Part shown: piece by piece, positions 44,783 through 53,959 of the stretch
Layout of the letters: each line of letters begins with the position of its first letter
How positions within the stretch are numbered: position 1 is the first letter of the stretch
Assembly (NCBI RefSeq): GCF_001422365.1
Contig: NZ_LMMT01000023.1
Location: 372,001-436,000 of the forward strand
Source of the DNA: Pseudorhodoferax sp. Leaf265
Lineage (GTDB): Bacteria > Pseudomonadota > Gammaproteobacteria > Burkholderiales > Burkholderiaceae_C
Direction: 5' to 3'
Length of the DNA: 64,000 bases
Made by a program: the position numbers and the translations under genes
The notes under the pieces: generated by a model
Databases searched by the model: none
What the model was told of the DNA's origin: nothing
Seen by the model: the letters and a program-made list of their open reading frames with translations, nothing else

Positions 44783-46294
44783 ATGGATCTGATCGACAAC
44801 CTTTCCATCGGCTTCGGCGTCGCGTTCACCTTCCAGAACCTCGCCTATGCCTTCGTCGGCTGCCTGCTGGGCACGCTGATCGGCGTGCTGCCCGGCATCG
44901 GCCCGGTGGCCACCATCGCCATGCTGCTGCCCGCCACCTACGCCCTGCCCCCGGTGGCGGCGCTGATCATGCTGGCCGGCATCTACTACGGCGCGCAATA
45001 CGGCGGATCGACCACGGCCATCCTGGTCAACCTGCCCGGGGAAGCCTCATCCGTCGTGACCGTGATCGACGGCTACCAGATGGCGCGCAAGGGGCGGGCC
45101 GGGCCCGCGCTGGCCGCGGCCGGCCTGGGCTCGTTCTTCGCGGGCTGCGTGGGCACGCTGATCCTGGCCGCCTTCGCACCGCCGCTGACCGAGGTGGCCT
45201 TCAAGTTCGGCCCGGCCGAGTACTTCTCGCTGATGGTGCTGGGCCTGATTGGTGCCGTGGTGCTGGCCTCGGGCTCGCTGCTCAAGGCCATCGCCATGAT
45301 CCTCCTGGGCCTGGCCTTCGGCCTGGTCGGCACCGACGTGAACTCGGGTGTGGCGCGCTACAGCTTCGACATCCCGGAACTGACCGACGGCATCAGCTTC
45401 ATCGCGATCGCCATGGGCGTGTTCGGCTACGGCGAAATCATCGCCAACCTGGGCAAGTCCGAAGCTGAGCGCGAGGTCTTCACGGCCAAGGTCACGGGCC
45501 TGATGCCGACGAAGGAAGACTTCAAGCGCATGACGCCCGCCGTGCTGCGCGGCACCGCGCTGGGTTCGGCCCTGGGCATCCTGCCCGGCGGCGGCGCCCT
45601 GCTGTCGGCCTTCGCGTCCTACACCATCGAGAAGCGCACCAAGCTCAAGGCCGGCGAAGTGCCGTTCGGCCAGGGCAACATCCGCGGCGTGGCCGGGCCC
45701 GAATCGGCCAACAACGCCGGCGCGCAGACCTCCTTCATCCCGCTGCTGACGCTGGGCATCCCGCCCAACGCGGTGATGGCGCTGATGGTCGGTGCCATGA
45801 CCATCCACAACATCCAGCCGGGCCCGCAGGTCATGACCAGCAACCCCGAGCTGTTCTGGGGCCTGATCGCCTCGATGTGGATCGGCAACGCCATGCTGAT
45901 CATCCTGAACCTGCCGCTGATCGGCGTCTGGATCAAGCTGCTGACGATTCCGTACAAGTGGCTGTTCCCGGCCATCGTGCTGTTCTGCGCGGTGGGCGTG
46001 TACTCGGAGAACAACAACAGCTTCGAGATCTGGATGGTCGCCATCTTCGGCATCGTCGGCTACCTGTTCCACAAGCTCGGCTGCGAACCCGCGCCGCTGC
46101 TGCTGGGTCTGATTTTGGGGCCGATGATGGAAGAGAACCTGCGCCGCGCGCTGCTGCTGTCGCGCGGCGACTGGGGCGTGTTCGTCACGCGCCCGTTGTC
46201 GGCCTCGCTGCTGGCCATTGCTGCCGTGCTGCTGATCGTGGTGCTGCTGCCCTCGGTCAAGTCCAAGCGCGAGGAGGCCTTCGTCGAGGACTGA
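44783..46294 (+). CDS. tctA: Tripartite tricarboxylate transporter large membrane subunit TctA
   Basis: The large permease subunit, 503 aa with about eleven to twelve membrane helices. Hallmarks are GTLIGVLPGIGPVATIAMLLP near residue 33, GAQYGGSTTAILVNLPGE near 70, and the second repeat's GILPGGGALLSAFASY and LTLGIPPNAVMALMVGAM. It would import a carboxylate with a cation gradient and a Bug/TctC receptor. The four orphan Bug proteins at 2.6-9.2 kb are candidates for that role. The gene converges on the MocR gene. Confidence 0.95.
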   Translation: MDLIDNLSIGFGVAFTFQNLAYAFVGCLLGTLIGVLPGIGPVATIAMLLPATYALPPVAALIMLAGIYYGAQYGGSTTAILVNLPGEASSVVTVIDGYQMARKGRAGPALAAAGLGSFFAGCVGTLILAAFAPPLTEVAFKFGPAEYFSLMVLGLIGAVVLASGSLLKAIAMILLGLAFGLVGTDVNSGVARYSFDIPELTDGISFIAIAMGVFGYGEIIANLGKSEAEREVFTAKVTGLMPTKEDFKRMTPAVLRGTALGSALGILPGGGALLSAFASYTIEKRTKLKAGEVPFGQGNIRGVAGPESANNAGAQTSFIPLLTLGIPPNAVMALMVGAMTIHNIQPGPQVMTSNPELFWGLIASMWIGNAMLIILNLPLIGVWIKLLTIPYKWLFPAIVLFCAVGVYSENNNSFEIWMVAIFGIVGYLFHKLGCEPAPLLLGLILGPMMEENLRRALLLSRGDWGVFVTRPLSASLLAIAAVLLIVVLLPSVKSKREEAFVED

Positions 46295-46357
46295 CGGCCC
46301 TGCCCTGGGCGCCCAGCCCGCGCATGCCGTACCGCGCAGCGCCCACGCGGCCGGGCC

Positions 46358-47701
46358 TCAGGCGCGCGCCAGCAGCGCCGCCAGGTGCCCCAGGGCGTCG
46401 GTCAGTTCTTCGAAGCGGGGGCCGCCCAGGCAGATCCGCAGACCGCTGGCGCTGTCGTCCTCGCACACCATCATGGCCTGTGGCGGTGTCAGCTTCAGGC
46501 CGATGGCCGCCGCCGCGGAGACGACACCATCGGCGGCATCGCGTGGCATGGCCAGCCAGGCGTTGTAGGCCTCGGGATGCCAGACGAGACCGTCTGCGCC
46601 GAGCAGCGCGGCGGCCAGCCTGGCGCGCCGCTGGGCCTCATGGCGCAGGTCCCGCTGGATGGTGGCGATCACACCGGTGGCCAGCCATTCGTCGACCACG
46701 GCGCAGGAGAGCGCCGAAGGGGCCATGGGCAGGTCCTGCAACAGCGCTTGCGCGGCATCGCGCAGCCCGGCCGGCAATGCCAGCACGCCGATCTGCAGGC
46801 CCGGCACCAGCGATTTGGACAGCCCATTCACGTGCAGTGCGATGTCGGGCGCCAGCGCAGCCAGCTGGGGCAAGTCGGGGAACGCAGCCGCATACACAGC
46901 GTCTTCGACGATCCATGCGCCCGCCTGGCGGCAGACCTCCACGATGGCCTGCCGGCGCGGCGCGGACATGGTGGCCGTCGTCGGGTTGTGCAGCGTGGGC
47001 GTGAGGTAGACCGCCCTGGGGCCGGCGGGCCCGGCTGCGCGCAGCGCCTGTGCGAGCGCCTGCGGCACCATCCCCTCGGCGTCGATCTCCACGCCCTGCA
47101 TCCGGTAGCCCGCGCGCCGCGCCAGCGCGATCGCGCCGGGGTAGGTGATCCGCTCGGTCAGCAGCAGGCCTGCACGGCCGCACACCAGGTCGAAGGCCAC
47201 TGACAGCGCCTGGCGTGCACCGCTGGTCAGCACCAGGTGCGCGGGATCGACGGCCAGCCCGATCGCCTCCAGCCAGCGGGCGAGAACGCGGCGGTGTTCC
47301 AGGTGGCCACCGGGCGGTGCATACAGCGTGACGTGGTCCACGTCGACCCGGCGGGCGATGGCCGCCAGGGTGCGCGCCAGGACGCGGGCGTGGAGCGCGG
47401 CCGGTGGTGCGTTGGTGGAGAGGTCGATCTGCCGGTCGCGTTGCGACCGGTCGATCGCGACGAAGGTCCCACGGCCTTTGACGCTGCGTGTCAGGCCTCT
47501 GCGTTCCAGGACGGCATAGGCCTTGGTCACCGTGCCCAGGCCGATCTGCAGCGACTTCGCAAGCTCCCGGTGCGCAGGCAGGCGGTCGCCACCGGCCAGG
47601 CGCCCTTCGACGATGTCGTCGGCCAACGCCAACGCCAGCCGCTCGCCGGCGCTCGCGCCAGTGCTGGCAAGACGGGGCGTCCAGGGGGAGCGCAGCAGCA
47701 T
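46358..47701 (-). CDS. MocR-type regulator (GntR HTH fused to aminotransferase)
   Basis: A 447-aa fusion. Residues about 15-80 are a GntR winged helix (GDRLPAHRELAKSLQIGLGTVTKAYAVLERRGL). The rest is an aminotransferase class I/II fold with HNPTTATMS near 260 and the PLP-binding Lys in VNGLSKSLVPGLQIG near 300. MocR proteins use PLP as a sensor rather than for catalysis, often of amino acids or vitamin B6. It is divergent from a LysE exporter and a PhzF enzyme, which it probably controls. ATG 47701 is used. An upstream TTG at 47722 lies in the palindromic operator. Confidence 0.9.
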   Translation of the reverse strand: MLLRSPWTPRLASTGASAGERLALALADDIVEGRLAGGDRLPAHRELAKSLQIGLGTVTKAYAVLERRGLTRSVKGRGTFVAIDRSQRDRQIDLSTNAPPAALHARVLARTLAAIARRVDVDHVTLYAPPGGHLEHRRVLARWLEAIGLAVDPAHLVLTSGARQALSVAFDLVCGRAGLLLTERITYPGAIALARRAGYRMQGVEIDAEGMVPQALAQALRAAGPAGPRAVYLTPTLHNPTTATMSAPRRQAIVEVCRQAGAWIVEDAVYAAAFPDLPQLAALAPDIALHVNGLSKSLVPGLQIGVLALPAGLRDAAQALLQDLPMAPSALSCAVVDEWLATGVIATIQRDLRHEAQRRARLAAALLGADGLVWHPEAYNAWLAMPRDAADGVVSAAAAIGLKLTPPQAMMVCEDDSASGLRICLGGPRFEELTDALGHLAALLARA

Positions 47702-47721
47702 GTTCTCGGCCTCGAAAAACA

Positions 47722-47737
47722 AGTGTCACGAGACACT
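47722..47737. promoter_or_regulatory. Palindromic operator between mocR and lysE
   Basis: AGTGTC-ACGA-GACACT is a perfect inverted repeat with 6-bp arms. A third AGTGT word follows at 47754-47758. It lies just upstream of the MocR start in the divergent region, which is AT-richer than the coding flanks, and is the best candidate MocR binding site. Confidence 0.55.
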
Positions 47738-47830
47738 ATTGAGATTCTTCAAGAGTGTATCGTCAGCACAGTTGCTTGCGAGCAGCCATCCACGCCGATG
47801 CGGCGACAACCCGACCCGATGGAGCACAGC

Positions 47831-48460
47831 ATGGCCGTCAGCCAGACCGCACTCGTCTATGGAACCTACCTCATCGCCACCGCCAGCCCGGGGCCGAGCA
47901 ACATGGCCATCATGGGCACGGCGATGCGCGACGGCCGCCGCCCCGCGCTCGCACTGGCGGCCGGCGTGGTCAGCGGCTCCTTGTTCTGGGCGGTCCTGGC
48001 AGCAACCGGCGTCTCCGCGCTGCTGGCCGCAGATGCCCAGGCGCTCTGGCTGGTCAAGATGGCCGGCGGCGCCTATCTGCTGTACCTGGCTGTGCGCGCG
48101 GGCAGGTCGGCCATGGGCCCGGCCAGCGCCATGCCGGCGCCGCGCACGGACAAAGGGCCCTGGCGCTATGGCTTGCTCTACCGCCAGGGCATGCTCATGC
48201 ACATCGGCAACCCCAAGGCCATCCTGTCCTGGACAGCGATCATCTCGCTGGGCGTCCAGGCGGGTGCCCCGGCGGGCGGCTTGCCGACGATCGTGGGTGG
48301 CTGTGTGGGCCTCGGCATCCTGGTGTTCGGCGGCTACGCCATCGCCTTCTCGACGGCCTCGATGACCGCCCTCTACGCGCGGTGGCGGCGCCGGATAGAA
48401 GGCACGCTCTCAGCGGTGTTCGCGCTTGCCGGGCTGAAGCTGCTGTTCTGGCGCAGCTGA
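47831..48460 (+). CDS. LysE-family amino acid exporter
   Basis: A 209-aa membrane protein with about six helices, of the LysE/RhtB export family. The N-terminal signature ATASPGPSNMAIMGTAMRDGRR (about 17-38) and the central GMLMHIGNPKAILSW (about 120) are characteristic. ATG 47831 is preferred, with TGGAG six bases upstream. MEHS four codons earlier is possible. With the divergent MocR sensor and the following PhzF enzyme it forms a set likely devoted to an amino acid or amine. Confidence 0.88.
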   Translation: MAVSQTALVYGTYLIATASPGPSNMAIMGTAMRDGRRPALALAAGVVSGSLFWAVLAATGVSALLAADAQALWLVKMAGGAYLLYLAVRAGRSAMGPASAMPAPRTDKGPWRYGLLYRQGMLMHIGNPKAILSWTAIISLGVQAGAPAGGLPTIVGGCVGLGILVFGGYAIAFSTASMTALYARWRRRIEGTLSAVFALAGLKLLFWRS

Positions 48461-48511
48461 GGCGCCGGCTCCCGGACCATCACCATGCCTCCCCCGACAA
48501 GCAACGACACC

Positions 48512-49353
48512 ATGACCCAGTCCATCCATTTCGTGGACGTCTTCGGCACCGGCCCGCTGTCGGGCAATCCGCTGGCGGTCGTCTCCGGCGCCGACGCCTT
48601 CAGCACGGGCGACATGCAGCGCCTGACGCGCTGGTTCAACCTCTCGGAGACGGCCTTCCTGCTGGCGCCCGCGCACCCGCAGGCGCACTACCGGGTCAGG
48701 ATCTTCACGCTGGACCGGGAGATGCCTTTCGCTGGCCACCCCACGCTCGGCAGCTGCCACGCCTGGCTGGCCACGCAGGGCGCATCTGCGGGCGCGGCGC
48801 AGTTCATCCAGGAATGCGGTGCGGGCCTGGTGCCCATCCGGCACGACCACGGCCGTCTCGCATTCGCCGCACCGCCGCTGATCCGCAGCGGCACGCCCGC
48901 ACCCGATGCGCTCGACGCGGCGCTGCGGATGCTGGGGATCGGTGCCCGCGATGTCCTCGATGCGGCCTGGGTCGACAACGGACCCGGCTGGCTGGGCATC
49001 CGGCTGGCCTCGGCCGAGCAGGTGCTGGCCCTGGAACCGGCGCGACGCTGGCCCGGCCGCATCGATGTCGGCGTGGTCGGCCCACACCCCGCGGGCGCAG
49101 ACGCGGCCTTCGAGGTGCGCGCCTTCTTCTCGGACCACCGGGGCGCCATCGTCGAGGACCCCGTGACGGGCAGCCTCAATGCCTCGCTGGCGCAGTGGCT
49201 GTTCGCCAGCGGCGTGGCACAGCGCGACTACGTTGCGGCGCAGGGCACGCGGCTGGGCCGGCGGGGCCGCATCCACCTGGGCCGCGACCAGGCCGGCCAG
49301 GTCTGGGTCGGGGGGCGACACGCAGCCACGTCCAGGGCGTGCTGCAGCTCTGA
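48512..49353 (+). CDS. PhzF-family isomerase/epimerase with C-terminal frameshift
   Basis: A PhzF/DapF-fold enzyme of about 280 aa. The N-terminal half begins FVDVFGTGPLSGNPLAVV, with the catalytic Glu in NLSETAFL and FAGHPTLGS. The second half has VEDPVTGSLNASLAQWL. After GQVWVGG the frame goes wrong. At the run of six G (49310-49315) the expected ending ATRSHVQGVLQL followed by TGA (49353) is found in another frame, one base off. Restoring one G gives a normal PhzF C terminus. Read as it stands, the frame continues for about 330 unrelated codons antisense to pirin. It is either a sequencing slip in a homopolymer or a real recent mutation. Function depends on which. Confidence 0.8.
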
Positions 49354-49381
49354 CGGCACGCCGGCCATGTGGGAGCTTCCC

Positions 49382-50260
49382 TCAGGCCGTGAAGCGGCGC
49401 TCGGGCAAGGGAATGAACTCGCTTTCGCCCGGCACGCGGCCGAAGCGGCCGGCCTCCCAGTCGTCGGCGGCCTGCACGATGCTCTCCTTGCGGCTGGCCA
49501 CGAAGTTCCACCACATGTGGCGGTGGCCCAGCGGCGCGCCGCCGATCACGGCCACGCGCGCCGGCGCCGTGCTGTGGATGGCCACGCCGGCCCCGGGCCG
49601 CAGCACGGCCAATTGGCGCGGCGCCACCTCGTGGCCGTCCACGGTCAGGGCATGGTCGACCGCATAGACCGCCAGCTCGGGCGCCAGCGGCGGCAGCACA
49701 AAGCTGGTGCCACCCTTGAGCGCCACGTCCAGGTACACGGTCTCGGAGAACGTGGTCACGGGCGAGACCTTGCCGAAGGCGTGGCCGATCAAGACGCGCA
49801 CCTGCACGCCGTCCACCTCCAGCGCCGGGATGCTGGCGGCCGGCGTGTGCTCGAAGCTCGGTTCGGTGCGCTCGTGCTCCTCCGGCAGCGCCGCCCACAG
49901 CTGCAGGCCATGGTTCACATAGGGCTGCTGCGCCAGCCGCGCCGGCCGGCGTTCGGAATGCGCGATGCCGCGCCCGGCCGTCATCCAGTTGATGGCGCCA
50001 GGCTGGATCTCCTGCTCCGACCCCAGGCTGTCGCGGTGGAAGATCGCACCTTCGAACAGGTAGGTCACGGTGGCCAGGCCAATGTGCGGATGCGGCCGCA
50101 CATCGTGGTTGTCCTCGGGCCGCTGCTCGGCCGGGCCGAAGTGGTCGAAGAACAGGAAGGGCCCGACGGCCTGGCGCTTGGCCGCCGGCAGCAGCCGGCG
50201 CACGGCGAAACCGCCGCCCAGGTCTTTGTCGTGTCCGTTCAACAGCAGTTCGATGGGCAT
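49382..50260 (-). CDS. Pirin family protein
   Basis: A bicupin of the pirin family, 292 aa. The first cupin carries the metal motif VRPHPHIGLATVTYLFEG near residue 57, with a further His in GRGIAHSERR near 100. The second cupin covers about 185-270. Some pirins are quercetin dioxygenases, others act as redox-linked regulators. ATG 50260 (MPIELLLNG) is a normal start. It is the last gene of a minus-strand set with DoxX and a second, different pirin. It converges on phzF. Confidence 0.88.
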   Translation of the reverse strand: MPIELLLNGHDKDLGGGFAVRRLLPAAKRQAVGPFLFFDHFGPAEQRPEDNHDVRPHPHIGLATVTYLFEGAIFHRDSLGSEQEIQPGAINWMTAGRGIAHSERRPARLAQQPYVNHGLQLWAALPEEHERTEPSFEHTPAASIPALEVDGVQVRVLIGHAFGKVSPVTTFSETVYLDVALKGGTSFVLPPLAPELAVYAVDHALTVDGHEVAPRQLAVLRPGAGVAIHSTAPARVAVIGGAPLGHRHMWWNFVASRKESIVQAADDWEAGRFGRVPGESEFIPLPERRFTA

Positions 50261-50300
50261 GCGTGCTACTCCCCAGGCATCGTCGATCGCGCCAGTGTAG

Positions 50301-50720
50301 TCAGCGCCGGTCCACGCTGAAGCGGCCGGCACCGAAGGCCACGAACGCCAGCAGGCCACCCGCGATCGCCACGTTCTTCATGAACATGAGCTGCTGCACC
50401 ATGGCCTTGTCGGCCGGCACCGCCCAGTAGTTGTGGAAGAAGAACGAGGCCGCCAGCGTGAACACCGCCAGCACCAGTGCCGCGAGCCGCGTCTTGAAGC
50501 CGACCAGCAGCGCCAGGCCCAGGCCCAGCTCGACCACGATGGCCAGCGCCGCGCCCACCTGCGGCAGCGGCAGGCCGGCCGAGCCGATGTAGCCCACGGT
50601 GCCGGCGAAACCGGTCAGCTTGCCGAAACCGGCCGGGATGAACAGCACGGCGATGAGGATGCGGCCGACCAGGGCCAGCGCGTCCTGTGCCGGACTCGGG
50701 GGGATGGGATGGGTGTTCAT
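50301..50720 (-). CDS. DoxX-family membrane protein
   Basis: A 139-aa protein with four hydrophobic helices. The DoxX signature ILIAVLFIPAGFGKLTGF is near residue 20, then LPLPQVGAALAIVVELGLGLALLVGFKTR, then ASFFFHNYWA. DoxX-like proteins are membrane partners in thiosulfate or redox metabolism in some organisms but mostly uncharacterised. It lies between two pirin genes, and the LysR-pirin-DoxX arrangement recurs in proteobacteria. Confidence 0.88.
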   Translation of the reverse strand: MNTHPIPPSPAQDALALVGRILIAVLFIPAGFGKLTGFAGTVGYIGSAGLPLPQVGAALAIVVELGLGLALLVGFKTRLAALVLAVFTLAASFFFHNYWAVPADKAMVQQLMFMKNVAIAGGLLAFVAFGAGRFSVDRR

Positions 50721-50788
50721 GGCGTACTCCTTGTGGGTTGGTCGGGAAGACGGCCCGCGCGCCCCATGGCGCGCGGGCCTGCGCAGTA

Positions 50789-51490
50789 TCAGGCCGCCAG
50801 GTCGAAGACCAGCACCTCGGCGTCCTTGCCGTCGGCCAGGCGCAACTCCGACTCCCCGGCCAGCAGGGCCGCGTCGCCGCCGGACAGGCGCTGGCCGTTG
50901 ACGGTCAGCTCGCCGCGCACCAGGTGCACGTAGCCCTTGCGGGCCGGGTCCAGCGCCAGCGTGGCGGTCTCGGCGCCGTCGAACAGTCCGGCGTACAGCG
51001 CGGCATCGGCATGCACCGTGACCGAGCCATCGGCACCGTCGGGCGAGGCCACCAGCCGCAGCCGGCCGCGCTTGTCGGCGGCGTCGAAGTGCTTTTGCTC
51101 GTAGCTCGGCGCGATGCCGTTCTTCGCCGGCTCGATCCAGATCTGCAGGAAGTGCGTGGTCTGGTCCGGCGCATGGTTGAACTCGCTGTGCATCACGCCG
51201 GTGCCGGCGCTCATGCGCTGCACGTCGCCGGGCGGGATGCCCTTGACGTTGCCCAGCGTGTCCTTGTGCGCGAGGTTGCCCTCCAGCACGTAGCTGATGA
51301 TCTCCATGTCGCGGTGGCCGTGCGTGCCGAAGCCCTTGCCCGGGGCGACGCGGTCTTCGTTGATCACGCGCAGGTTGCCCCAGCCCATGTGCGCCGGGTC
51401 GTAGTAGCCCGCGAACGAGAAGCTGTGGTGGGACTTGAGCCAGCCGTGGTCGGCGTGGCCCCGGTCGGCGGATTTGCGCAGTGTCAGCAT
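50789..51490 (-). CDS. Pirin family protein (YhaK-like)
   Basis: A 233-aa bicupin of the YhaK/pirin type. It starts LRKSADRGHADHGWLKSHHSFSFAGYYD and carries the metal motif GTHGHRDMEIISYVLEG near 65, with RMSAGTGVMHSEFN near 95. It is only distantly similar to the other pirin here. E. coli YhaK is sensitive to oxidation, which may be relevant. ATG 51490 (MLTLRKS) is the normal start. The gene is first in its operon, divergent from a LysR gene. Confidence 0.9.
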   Translation of the reverse strand: MLTLRKSADRGHADHGWLKSHHSFSFAGYYDPAHMGWGNLRVINEDRVAPGKGFGTHGHRDMEIISYVLEGNLAHKDTLGNVKGIPPGDVQRMSAGTGVMHSEFNHAPDQTTHFLQIWIEPAKNGIAPSYEQKHFDAADKRGRLRLVASPDGADGSVTVHADAALYAGLFDGAETATLALDPARKGYVHLVRGELTVNGQRLSGGDAALLAGESELRLADGKDAEVLVFDLAA

Positions 51491-51556
51491 GGTGGACTCC
51501 TTTGGGATCTCGACGTGCGCCACAAGCAGCGCATGGACAGAACTTTAGGTGTCGTC

Positions 51557-51607
51557 CATTCAAAGACAATGCACGAGGATTCGCGTCATCATTCAAACCA
51601 ACTGAAT
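51557..51607. promoter_or_regulatory. Two LysR-type boxes in the lysR/pirin promoter region
   Basis: ATTCA-N7-TGAAT (51591-51607) is a perfect T-N11-A type inverted repeat. CATT-N7-AATG (51557-51571) is a second one 20 bases away. Both start from an ATTCAAA word. They lie in the 122-base divergent gap, the proximal one ending five bases before the lysR ATG, suggesting autorepression. Confidence 0.55.
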
Positions 51608-51612
51608 CAGCC

Positions 51613-52566
51613 ATGCCCAGCCATCCCCCCAGCCCCCGCGACGTGCTGACGCCCGATGCCCTGGCCATGCTGCAGGCCATCTCGAGCTCCGGCAGCTTCG
51701 CCGCGGCCGCCCGTGCGCTTGGCCTGGTGCCCAGCGCGCTGACCTACCGCGTGCGCCAGATCGAGGACGCGCTGGACGTGCTGCTGTTCGACCGCAGCTC
51801 GCGCCAGGCCCGGCTGACCGAGGCCGGCGCCGAGCTCATGCGCGAAGGCCAGCGCCTGCTGCACGAGATCGACGCCGTGGCCAACCGCGTGCGCCGCGTG
51901 GCCACGGGTTGGGAGCCGCAGCTCACGCTGGCCGTGGACAGCGTGATCTCGCGCACCACCATGCTGGACCTGTGCGAGGCCTTCTATGCGATCGCGCCGC
52001 CCACGCGGCTGAAGCTCCGCGAGGAGGTGCTGTCCGGCACGCTGGAAGCCCTCGTCACGGGCCAGGCCGACCTGGCCATCGGCGTCGTGACCCAGGGCGG
52101 CGCGATCCGCGACCTGCAGGTCCGCCCGCTCGGCAAGATGCGTTTCGTCTACGCCATGGCCCCGCACCACCCGCTGGCGCAGGCCGCCGAACCGTTGGCC
52201 GATGCGCTGGTGCAGCAGCACCGTGCCGTGGCCGTGGCCGATTCGGCCCAGCGCGCCAACGTCACGCTGGGCCTCTTGGGCGGGCAGGACGTGCTGACTG
52301 TTCCCACCATGCGCGCCAAGCTCGAGGCCCAGCTGCGCGGCCTGGGCTGCGGCTTCCTGCCCGAGAACCTGGCCCGCCCCTACATCGACACCGGCCGCCT
52401 GGTGGCGCGCCGGGTGCAGCAGCCCGAGCGCGTGGTCGACGTGGGCTATGCCTGGCATGCCGCATCCAGCGGACTGGGCCTGGGCCGCGCCGTGCAGTGG
52501 TGGCTGCAGCAACTGGAGAGCCCGGCCACGCGCGCCGCCCTGCTCAATGCACCGCATGCGGGTTGA
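51613..52566 (+). CDS. LysR-family regulator of the pirin/DoxX genes
   Basis: A 317-aa LysR regulator. Its winged helix (about 12-72) has LQAISSSGSFAAAARALGLVPSALTYRVRQIEDAL, and the effector domain follows from about 100. It is divergent from pirin-DoxX-pirin. The pairing of a LysR gene with pirin and DoxX is common in beta- and gammaproteobacteria, so it very likely controls them. The ATG at 51613 gives a standard N-terminal arm. Confidence 0.9.
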   Translation: MPSHPPSPRDVLTPDALAMLQAISSSGSFAAAARALGLVPSALTYRVRQIEDALDVLLFDRSSRQARLTEAGAELMREGQRLLHEIDAVANRVRRVATGWEPQLTLAVDSVISRTTMLDLCEAFYAIAPPTRLKLREEVLSGTLEALVTGQADLAIGVVTQGGAIRDLQVRPLGKMRFVYAMAPHHPLAQAAEPLADALVQQHRAVAVADSAQRANVTLGLLGGQDVLTVPTMRAKLEAQLRGLGCGFLPENLARPYIDTGRLVARRVQQPERVVDVGYAWHAASSGLGLGRAVQWWLQQLESPATRAALLNAPHAG

Positions 52567-52618
52567 TGCGGGTGTGCCGCGCGGGCAAAGGCCACTGCCC
52601 ACCGTGTAGAGTCAGGTC

Positions 52619-53704
52619 ATGAACACGCGCACCCGGCCCACAAGATCCACAACACCAGCCGCGCCTGCGCGGCGCATCGCCGTCATTGGCGCCGGCATGG
52701 CCGGCATTGCCAATGCCCGCACGCTGGCACAGGCCGGCCACGCGGTCCAGGTGTTCGAGGCCAATGGCGTCACCGGTGGCCGCATGGCCACGGCCGACAC
52801 GGCCTTCGGCGGCTTCGACCACGGCGCCCAGTACTTCACGGTGCGCGATGGCCGCTTCGCCCAGGCGCTGGAGCAGACCGCCAAGCCGCTGTGCAAGCCC
52901 TGGAGCGCCAACACGGTGCACGTGCTCGATCCCTACGGCCGCGTGGCCGCGGCCGCGCTGCCCACCGGCGAGCGGCACTGGGTGCCTGCGCCCGGCATGC
53001 AGGCGCTGCCGGCCCACTGGGCCGCCCCGCTCGCCTCCATCGAATGCGGCACGCGCGTGACCGGCATCGCGCCCGACCGCCTGCAGCCCGCCCAATGGCA
53101 ACTGACCACCGAGGGCATGCTCGGCACGCCCGATGCGCAGCGCGTGTTCGGCGGCTTCGACGACGTGGTGCTGGCCGTCCCCAGCGCGCAGGCGCTGCAG
53201 CTGCTGCGCGCCAGCGGCCTGGCGCCCGCGCTGCAGCAGCGCATCGCCGCCGTCAGCGTCGGCCCGTGCTGGACGCTGCTGCTGGCCTTCCCGCAGGCGC
53301 AGCAGGCCGGCCTGCCGCACCTGGGGCCGCAGTGGAACGCGGCGCGCAGCACGCACCACCGCATCGCCTGGCTGGCGCGCGAGAACTCCAAGCCCGGCCG
53401 AGGCGCCATCGAGCGCTGGACCGTGCAGGCCTCCACCGCCTGGTCGGCCGAGCACCTGCAGGACGAGCCGGCGCGCGTGCAGGCCAAGCTGCAGCGCGCG
53501 TTCGCCGAAGTCACCGGCATCCGCGCCGAGCCGGCCTTCGCCACGGCCCACCTGTGGCACCAGGCCCAGACCCTGGTGCCGCTGGGCGAGAGCCATGTCT
53601 GGGACGCCGCGCTGCGCATCGGCGTGGCCGGCGACTGGTGCCTGGGCCACCGGGTCGAGGACGCCTTCGTCTCGGGCCTGGAGTTGGCGCTGCGGATGGC
53701 GTGA
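52619..53704 (+). CDS. FAD-dependent NAD(P)-binding oxidoreductase (renalase-like)
   Basis: A 361-aa flavoprotein. The dinucleotide motif [28 protein letters not shown] begins near residue 20, with GGRMAT and [11 protein letters not shown] next, and the C-terminal FAD-contact segment [17 protein letters not shown] near 338. This pattern is that of the renalase/amine-oxidase-like FAD group. The first 18 residues are basic and may be disordered. The substrate is unknown. An array of 84-bp repeats begins three bases after its stop. Confidence 0.87.
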   Translation: MNTRTRPTRSTTPAAPARRIAVIGAGMAGIANARTLAQAGHAVQVFEANGVTGGRMATADTAFGGFDHGAQYFTVRDGRFAQALEQTAKPLCKPWSANTVHVLDPYGRVAAAALPTGERHWVPAPGMQALPAHWAAPLASIECGTRVTGIAPDRLQPAQWQLTTEGMLGTPDAQRVFGGFDDVVLAVPSAQALQLLRASGLAPALQQRIAAVSVGPCWTLLLAFPQAQQAGLPHLGPQWNAARSTHHRIAWLARENSKPGRGAIERWTVQASTAWSAEHLQDEPARVQAKLQRAFAEVTGIRAEPAFATAHLWHQAQTLVPLGESHVWDAALRIGVAGDWCLGHRVEDAFVSGLELALRMA

Positions 53705-53706
53705 GC

Positions 53707-53959
53707 GCCGCGCCGGGCCGCCCCAAGCAAGCTCGCTCCCCCTTGGGGGGCAGCGAACCTCGCGCAGCGGGGAGCGTGGGGGCCACATTCGCCGCGCCGG
53801 GCCGCCCCAAGCAAGCTCACTCCCCCTTGGGGGGCAGCGAACCTCGCGCAGCGGGGAGCGTGGGGGCCACATTCGCCGCGCCGGGCCGCCCCAAGCAAGC
53901 TCGCTCCCCCTTGGGGGGGCAGCGAACCTCGCGCAGCGGGGAGCGTGGGGGCTGCATCC
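53707..53959 (+). repeat. Three tandem 84-bp GC-rich repeats plus a decayed fourth
   Basis: Units 53707-53790, 53791-53874 and 53875-53959 each read GCCGCGCCGGGCCGCCCCAA, then CTCCCCCTTGGGGGGCAG and GCGCAGCGGGGAGCGTGGGGG. Units 1 and 2 differ at one base in the body. Unit 3 has one extra G and a changed end. A diverged partial fourth copy runs to about 54026. Each unit contains palindromes around CCCCCTTGGGGG and can fold. They fill the whole gap between the FAD gene and gluQ. Confidence 0.9.

Noticed and set aside
48485-50320. 611-codon fusion of PhzF with a long C-terminal extension
   Set aside because: The extension after the G-run is antisense to pirin and unlike any PhzF. A frameshift explains it better.
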